Origin: Carya illinoinensis | Taxonomy: Eukaryota; Streptophyta; Magnoliopsida; Fagales; Juglandaceae | NCBI RefSeq assembly: GCF_018687715.1 | Contig: NC_056767.1 | Location: forward strand, 26,523,501-26,587,500 | Reading direction: 5' to 3' | Length of the DNA stretch: 64,000 bases | Part shown: one piece after another, positions 57,971 through 64,000 of the stretch | Layout: every line of letters starts with the position of its first letter | Numbering within the stretch: the first letter of the stretch is position 1 | The notes under the pieces: model-generated | Databases searched by the model: none | What the model was told of the DNA's origin: nothing | The model's input: only the letters and a program-made list of their open reading frames with translations | Translations under genes and position numbers: made by a program

Positions 57971-60900
57971 TTAAGTACGGAGGCCAACTGAAGCTACACA
58001 CAGCTTCAGTTTGTCAACAGTAACTACTTTTGTGAACATGTCTGTTGGGTTCTCTGTTCCTCGAATCTTCTCAAGTATTAGCTGTCCACTATCGAGAAGA
58101 GATCGGATAAAATGGTATCGCAACTGTATGTGTTTTGTTCTGGAATGAAAGGCTGGATTCTTTGCAAGAAAAATAGCACTCTGACTATCACTGTGCAGAA
58201 TACCTTTTTCATTCTTCTTTCCCAATTCTTCCAAGAATGACTGCAACTAAACCATTTCCTTCCCTACTTCAGTTATAGCAATGTATTCCGCTTCTGTAGT
58301 TGAGAGAGCAACAATCTTCTGTAACTTAGAAGCCCACGATACAGCTGTACCACCCAGCGTATACACAAATCCAGTAGTACTTTTTCTGCTGTCAACGTCA
58401 CCTACTAAATCAGCATCTACATATTCCTGTAGTTTTAAACCTGCTTTTGTAAAGTATAGTGACGTATCTGACGAGCCTTGTAGATATCTTAAAATCCACT
58501 TGACTACTTCTCAATGCTGCTTTCCTGGATTACTCATGTACCTGCTCACAGCTCCCACTGCTTGTGCAATATCTGGCCTTGTACAGACCATGGCGTACAT
58601 AAGACTACCAATAGCAGATGCATAGGGTATTCTGTTCATGCATTCTTGCTCTTCCTCCGTCTTTGGTGACTGATCCTTAGTTAGTCGAAAGTGACTAGCT
58701 AAGGGTGTGCTCACTGGTTTTGCCTTGTCCATGTTAAACCTTATGAGCACATTCTTTACATACTCCTCTTGCGAGAGCTTGAGAGTATCATTAGACCTGT
58801 CTCTAATAATTCTCATACCAAGGATTTGTTTTGTAGCACCCAAATCCTTCATCTCAAACCGCTTTGACAACTGCTTCTTCAGTTCATTGATTTCCTCGAT
58901 GCTTGACCCTGCAACGAGCATATCATCCACATACAACAGTAGGATAATATAAAACTTGTCAAAGTTTTTTATATAGCAACAATGGTCAGCCTGCAGTCTT
59001 GTAAATCCATTACTGCACATGAAGTTGTCAAACTTCCGGTACCATTGTCGTGGAGCTTGTTTTAGGCCATACAAGCTCTTCTTCAGTTTGCAAACTAGAT
59101 TCTCTTTTCCCTTCATTGAGAATCCTTGTGGCTGGTGCATATAGATGTCTTCCTCCAAATCACCATGAAGGAATGCAGTCTTTACATCTAATTGCTCAAG
59201 ATGTAGATTCTCTGCAGCCACAATTGCCAACACTAGCCTGATCGTTGTCAATTTTACAACTGGAGAGAAAATGTCTGTGTAGTCGACACCTTCCTTTTGT
59301 TGAAACCCCTTCACGACCATTCTGGCTTTGTAGCGCTTGCTACCATTGTGCTCTTCCTTAATTCTATACACCCATTTATTGTGCAAAGCCTTCTTGCCTT
59401 TTGGAAGCTTAGTTAGCTCCCATGTCTGATTTGACATCAGTGACTCCATCTCATCTTGCATGGCTTTCTCCCACTTGATCGAATCTTCAATTCGTAGAGT
59501 TTCATCATAACTTTCCAGTTCACCACTATCTGTTAGCAAGATGTAGTATAGAGATGGTGAGAACCGCTGTGGTGGCCTAATTGTTCTTGAAGATCTTCGA
59601 ATAACAGTGAGTGGTGTACGTTGTTCGATCTGTGTATCATCATTTTCTTGATCCTCGTTCTGATTAGTGTTGACTCGAGTAACATCAAAGTCAACAACCT
59701 CAGGTTTCTTTGGCTGTTCCTCAGATTCAGCTTGTGACTTAGCTTTGTACAGAATCTGCTCATTAAATATCACATTTCTACTTCTGATGATTTTGCGATT
59801 TTTATCATCCCAAAATCGATAGCCAAATTCTTCATCACCATAACCGATGAAAAAGCATTTTCTAGATTTGGCTTCTAACTTGTTACGATCAGTAGAATCT
59901 ATGTGAACATATGATAAACAACCAAAAACCTTCAAATGGGAAAGATTTACCTTTTTTCCGCTCCAGACTTCCTCTGGTAGATCAAACTTTAAGGGAACTG
60001 AAGGTCCCCGATTAATCAAATAGGCTGCAGTGTTAATTGCATCAACCCAAAAACATTCAGGCAATCCTGAATTCAGCCTCATGCTTCTGGCACGTTCATT
60101 GAGAGTTCTGTTCATGCGTTCAGTTACGCCATTCTGCTGCGGTGTCCCGGGAATAGTCTTCTGAAATCTAATCCCATTTGCAGTACATAATTCTTTGAAC
60201 CCTCCGTTGATGTACTCTCCTCCATTGTCTGACCTCAGACATTTTAACTTCAAGCCTGTTTCATTTTCAACCATGGCTCTCCACTTCTTGAAAGTATCAA
60301 ATGTGTCAGATTTATTTTTCAAAAATTAAACCCATACTTTCCTGCTTGAGTCATCAATAAAGGAAACATAGTACCGCGATCCTCCAAGAGAAGCGACTGG
60401 GGATGGCCCCCACAAATCTGTGTGCACCAACTCCAACTTTGTAGATTTTGGAGTTCTACCATTTTTCAGGAAACTAACTTTTTTCTGTTTCCCAAAAATG
60501 CAACCTTCACACATGTCGAAATCAGTTGATTCCAACTTTGGTAACTTCCCCTTGGATAATAGTACTTTCATTCCTTTCTCACTCATGTGACCAAGCCTTT
60601 GATGCCATAGGTTGGCATTTGCATCAGCAATTGTAATAGTATCTCTAATGCTTGAAGTCATATATAGAGTACCTGTTTTTGTGCCTTGAGCTACTACCAT
60701 AGCTCCTTTTGTTATCTTCCACGTGCCACCGGTAAATAGTACCGAATGTCCATTAGCATCAAGTTGTCCTACAGAAATCAGGTTCCTCATGAGCTTGGGA
60801 ACATGTTGCACCTTCTGTAGCAACCATGCACTTCCATTGGGCAGATTGATTGGTACATCTCCCATGCCTTCGATTTCCAACGCTTCACCATCTGCTAAGT

Positions 60901-61834
60901 ACACCTTCTCAAAATCACCAATGACATAATTCTGCATGATTTCTCGGTGTGCTGTAGTGTGGAACGAGGCTCCTGAATCTAACACCCAAGATTCAATTTG
61001 GTTGTCGACTGAAAGGAGTAAGGCATCTCGGAGATCTTCTGTTGTGGCATTAGCAGAGTCATGCTCATTCTTCTTCTTTGCTTCCTTGCAATTATTTTTG
61101 AAGTGGTCAATCTTGCCACAATTCCAGCACTGTACTTGTTTTCTGGACCTAGATTTACTTCTACCTCTTTGGGACTTTGACCTACCCCGACTTGAACTTC
61201 TACTAGCTCCTCTACCTCTCGTCTCGAGGTTTAAGGCAGAACTGGAAGTTGATGCTTCTCCTGTATCTCTTCTGTGAACTTCCTCGCTAAGAATATGGTC
61301 CCGGATATCTTGATACTTCATCTTTGTTTTGCCATAAGAATTGCTAACAGCTGTTCTCATGGCCTCCCAGCTTTTTGGCAATTGAGCTAGAGCAATCAGT
61401 GCACGTACTTCATCATCAAATTCAATCCCCACTGAAGCTAATTGATTGATGATGGTGTTGAACTCATTTAAATACTGAATAACTGGAGTTCCTTCTGTCA
61501 TTCTCAAGTAGAATAGCTTGAACATCAAATGCACTTTGTTATTGGCTGATGGCTGCTCGTACATGTCTGATAGAGCTTTCATCAAATCTGCCGTGGTCTT
61601 TTCCTTTCCCACATTGTGTGCAACTAATCTTGACAGTGTTAGTCGAATGACTCCCAACACTTGTCTATCAAGGAAACTCCAATCTTCATTGCTCATATCA
61701 TCTGGCTTTCTTCCTAGGAGTGGAAGATGTAGTTTCTTCCCATAGAGATAATCCTCTATCTGCATTCTCCAGTAGGCAAAGTCTGTACCGTCAAATTTCT
61801 CGATACCAACACCTTTAGCTTCTTCTCCAGCCAT
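57971..61834 (-). pseudogene. Ty1/copia gag-pol polyprotein with three stop codons
   Basis: The ATG complementary to 61832-61834 starts MAGEEAKGVGIEKFDG. Domains in one frame: gag (to about 61150), zinc knuckle CWNC-x4-H-x4-C near 61124-61083, protease LDSGASFH near 60985, GAG-pre-integrase (LWHQRLGHM), integrase (HTDLWGP, SDNGGEY near 60225, QNGVTERM), RT (LLLYVDDM near 58930) and RNase H (STTEAEY near 58290, HSDSQSA). Stops: TAA at 60326-60328 where a Tyr is usual, TAG at 58511-58513 and TAG near 58248, both where the family has Trp (G-to-A). No frameshift was found, so it is close to intact. Confidence 0.95.
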
Positions 61835-61864
61835 AACTTTATAAATGAGTTCAAATTTAAACAA

Positions 61865-62598
61865 ACAAAGATCACCGTTGCGTCCGAAACACTCGAATTA
61901 GCTGGAAACGAGTCCGGAATGATCCAAATAGTTTGTCAGCATTATTTAATCATCGCGATGGAACTCCGACTGGCGTGATCTAGCCCAAAATGATCTGCAA
62001 CATGTGGATGGTTCAGATCCAATGTACTGATGCCGAATCTCAAAATTTTGACCGTACGGATGAGTCCGGAATGATCCAAATAGTTGGAAAGCACTATTTG
62101 ATCGTCGAAATCGGATTCCGAATGGCTTAGATCTAGCTGAAAACAGATCTGAAAAATGGACGGTTCTGATCTGTCTGGCGCGTGGGATACACGCGCTGCA
62201 CAGTGCGCGTGGGCAAACACGTGGGCGCGTGTAATACACGCGCTACAGTACTGTGCGAGCGTAGGGGAGAGTGAGGCGCGTGTGACACACGCGCCGAACC
62301 TCTGTAGGGCGTGTGGGCGCGTGTCCTTCACGCGTCTTCAACCTCTGGAGCGCGTTTAGGCATGTGGGCATTTGTGGTGCACGCGTCTTCAACCTCCGGA
62401 GCGTGTGGGGGAGCATGGATTGCAGCAGATGCACGCGCCGATCTTCTAGGGGCGCGTGTAGGCTCGTCCGACCTCCGTTTTCGATTCCGTTTGTGGCAAC
62501 AGATTCGTCTCGACGCGAGGAACACCGTGGAGTTGTCAAAAATTAATTTTGAACAACTTGAATTTTTGCACAGCTCGAACCAGTGCTCTGATACCAGT
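61865..62598 (-). other. Leader of the third copia, with GC-rich hairpins and a duplication
   Basis: Non-coding region between the 5' LTR and gag. 62160-62480 is filled with GGCGCGTGT...ACACGCGCC dyads (for example near 62174-62194, 62223-62241 and 62276-62295). 61910-61972 and 62063-62124 are two copies of a block starting GAGTCCGGAATGATCCAAAT. The short frames here are not genes. Confidence 0.7.
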
Positions 62599-62980
62599 TG
62601 TTGGGAGCTGTTCTGACACAGAGATGATTCTAAATAAAGGAGGGACGAAATTTAACGTGGTTCGGCAATTGCGTACGTCCACAGATGCTGTAATTTCACT
62701 ATGAAAATAATTTTTACAGAAAAACTCTCTCTGCTCACCCACTCTCTTTCTCTCTTCTTTCTCTCCCACACTCTATCTGCACACACGCAGCACACACTCT
62801 CTGTTTCTCTCTACACTTCTCTGCTGCACACACCCACAATTGAGCTCTCTCCTATTTATAGGAGAGAGCAGCCTACAATATTTTTTTTCGGTACAATCTG
62901 TGCCTAATATGACAAAGGGACAAATGGTGCATGACTCACCGTTTTCTCTTTTTATTTTCTTTTTGTCTCCATCCGCAACA
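62599..62980 (-). repeat. 5' LTR of the third copia element
   Basis: 382 bp. The promoter TATAAATA (minus strand) is inside a perfect 26-bp inverted repeat at 62844-62869 with 12-bp arms GCTCTCTCCTAT/ATAGGAGAGAGC. The mate LTR has the same palindrome unchanged. Confidence 0.95.
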
Positions 62981-63002
62981 ACAATAAGTTATTTCCTTGT
63001 AC

Positions 63003-64000
63003 CTGAACAGTATTTGCTTCAAGAAGAATAAACTCTACAGCATCTCCACCAGTCTCAACACCTCCAATACCAGAAAGCGACAAGTCTTTATCACCAAATT
63101 CTAACTTCATCATTTTTGCAATATCCATTACTTTTGCAAGAGCAAAAGGATGGACTGCCTTTGAAGAGTAGCCCCCAGGAGTCGAGCATATGTTAACAAA
63201 ATTTAAGCACATGAATTTCCCATGAATGATATGTAAAAGTTTCATATTGCTTCAAGATTACAAACCCCTCAACACAAGGCTCTGGAGGTAAGTTGTCAAG
63301 ATTTATTCCCATTACACTCATGATTGTGTTAATAGCAGATATCCCCTCACATCCTAGTGTTAGAGCCACCCTAGCTAGATATATACAGAAATGATTATTA
63401 TCACTAAACAGTAAGAAAAGAAACCAACCAACATATTACAGTAAATGAAAGTAAAGAAAGCATACTTTGTGATAGGCATCAGAGGAAAAGTGAGAGAGAA
63501 TATGGAAAGCAAAAAAAAGGAAGTTCTTTAGTACAACATTTTGATTGATTCATTTATCTAAAAAATTTCTCGTTATTGAGTCATCCAACTTGATAAACTT
63601 TCCTTATCCAAGCACTTGCAGCTTCGATCACTAAAGATATGGTACCACAAGAATTCTAGTATCAGTGGTGACAATGCATGGATCAGGCACAATGTTAGTC
63701 TGGCATAATTTAGAGAGAGCTATACAGGCCAAAGATATGGGATCACAAATTTGCAGAACGTCATTCAAATTTGTTATGTGTAACATGTGCCTCATGCATT
63801 ACATATTACCTACTTCACACATAAACCTTAAGGAATAATCTAGGGGAAAAAATGGCAATCCAACCTATGTTATATCAGTGATGTTAGGAGTCATCTTTGC
63901 CCAAACAGGAACCTTAGCTTTTGCATTAATCCACCCAGAAACATCCTCTAAAAGTGCACAACCCTGCCCAACAGCAGCACCCATTTTGCACTCTGGCATA
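63003..64000 (-). pseudogene. PYD1: PYD1-like NADP-dependent dihydropyrimidine dehydrogenase, partial and decayed
   Basis: Three exons of the plant plastid enzyme that reduces uracil and thymine at the start of pyrimidine breakdown. Exon at 64000-63865: KMGAAVGQGCALLEDVSGWI, VPVWAKMTPNITDIT. Exon at about 63376-63266: VALTLGCEGISAINTIMSVM, LPPEPCVEG. Exon at about 63188-63003: STPGGYSSKAVHPFALAKVM, LSGIGGVETG, ANTVQ, then a GTACAAG donor. Defects: TAG at 63865-63867 where the family has the Glu ending NITDITE; no AG acceptor before the second exon (ATATCTAGCTAGG) or the third (AACATATGCTCG); and Gly to Glu in ILLGANTV. The copia lies 15 bp into the following intron. Likely a pseudogene; the gene continues beyond the window. 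Confidence 0.85.
63380..63860 (-). other. Intron of the PYD1-like copy
   Basis: AT-rich non-coding sequence between the two PYD1 exons, about 490 nt, without a repeat I recognise. Confidence 0.6.

Larger units (their letters stand above)
57518..62980 (-). mobile_element. Complete Ty1/copia retrotransposon (Tnt1/Tork-like)
   Basis: 5463 bp with two 382-bp LTRs and the 5-bp duplication ACAAT on both sides (57513-57517 and 62981-62985). The minus-strand primer site TGGTATCAGAGC lies at 62585-62596, two bases from the 5' LTR. LTRs differ at eight sites (about 2.1%), so it is similar in age to the copia at 10355 if rates are equal. gag-pol is intact apart from three stops. It sits 15 bp inside an intron of the PYD1 copy. 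Confidence 0.96.

Noticed and set aside
62952..63245. 97-aa frame taken as one exon
   Set aside because: Its end (VQGNNLLLL) runs through a splice donor into the copia LTR and its start is intronic. Only 63003-63188 is PYD1 exon.

Overview
This window looks like nuclear DNA of a flowering plant: AT-rich, with GT-AG introns, TATA boxes, BED-hAT, CACTA, Tat-type Ty3/gypsy, Ty1/copia and L1-type LINE elements. A woody dicot, perhaps Fagales/Juglandaceae, is my guess from the style of the repeats; it is weakly supported. I see no rRNA, no convincing tRNA, no CRISPR and no prokaryotic features. Most of the sequence is transposable elements, many nested.

Layout. 1-2951: 3' part of a Ty1/copia element. 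4557-7470: 5'-truncated LINE. 8675-9073: Tourist-like MITE. 10355-15011: complete Ty1/copia with TA...TA LTR ends. 15157-15957: RNase H-like remnant split by a CACTA end. 17396-18783: solo LTR. 19580-21794: duplicated segment A. 21795-24272: about 32 copies of a ~77-bp minisatellite. 24410-29198: decayed Tat-lineage Ty3/gypsy element on the minus strand. 31136-31423: ATL RING-H2 fragment. 31473-32833: copia-type solo LTR. 33605-34414: segment B. 34415-39121: CACTA element. 39135-43586: 5' LTR and leader of a large Ty3/gypsy-like element. 43587-46491+: hAT element with an open transposase. 47250-47634: palindromic block rich in telomere-like heptamers. 47640-49030: LTR-like sequence, minus strand. 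49022-49858: segment D. 51703-55880: segment C, holding a second CACTA at 51822-53711. 57518-62980: complete Ty1/copia on the minus strand, inserted in an intron of a decayed PYD1 (dihydropyrimidine dehydrogenase) copy at 63003-64000.

The most interesting signal is in segments A, B and C. Each carries, on the minus strand, a two-exon gene for a small predicted secreted peptide precursor of 75-79 aa. Exon 1 (signal peptide), the start of exon 2, the intron and the 3' flank are nearly unchanged between copies. The C-terminal half of exon 2 differs strongly, yet stays open and its length changes keep the frame. I do not recognise the family; it may be an undescribed, rapidly diversifying peptide family. 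Copy A has an intact TATA box, copy C has a damaged one, and copy B is cut in exon 1 by a CACTA and then by an LTR element. Segment D looks like the missing upstream half of the B duplicate, so B and D would be one tandem copy split by ~14.6 kb of nested elements.

A second theme is the Tat element. Its 3' side runs straight into a minisatellite with higher-order structure, the arrangement known for Tat-lineage 3' UTRs that seed satellite DNA. The elements themselves decay mainly through single stops that look like C-to-T or G-to-A changes, as expected for methylated cytosine.
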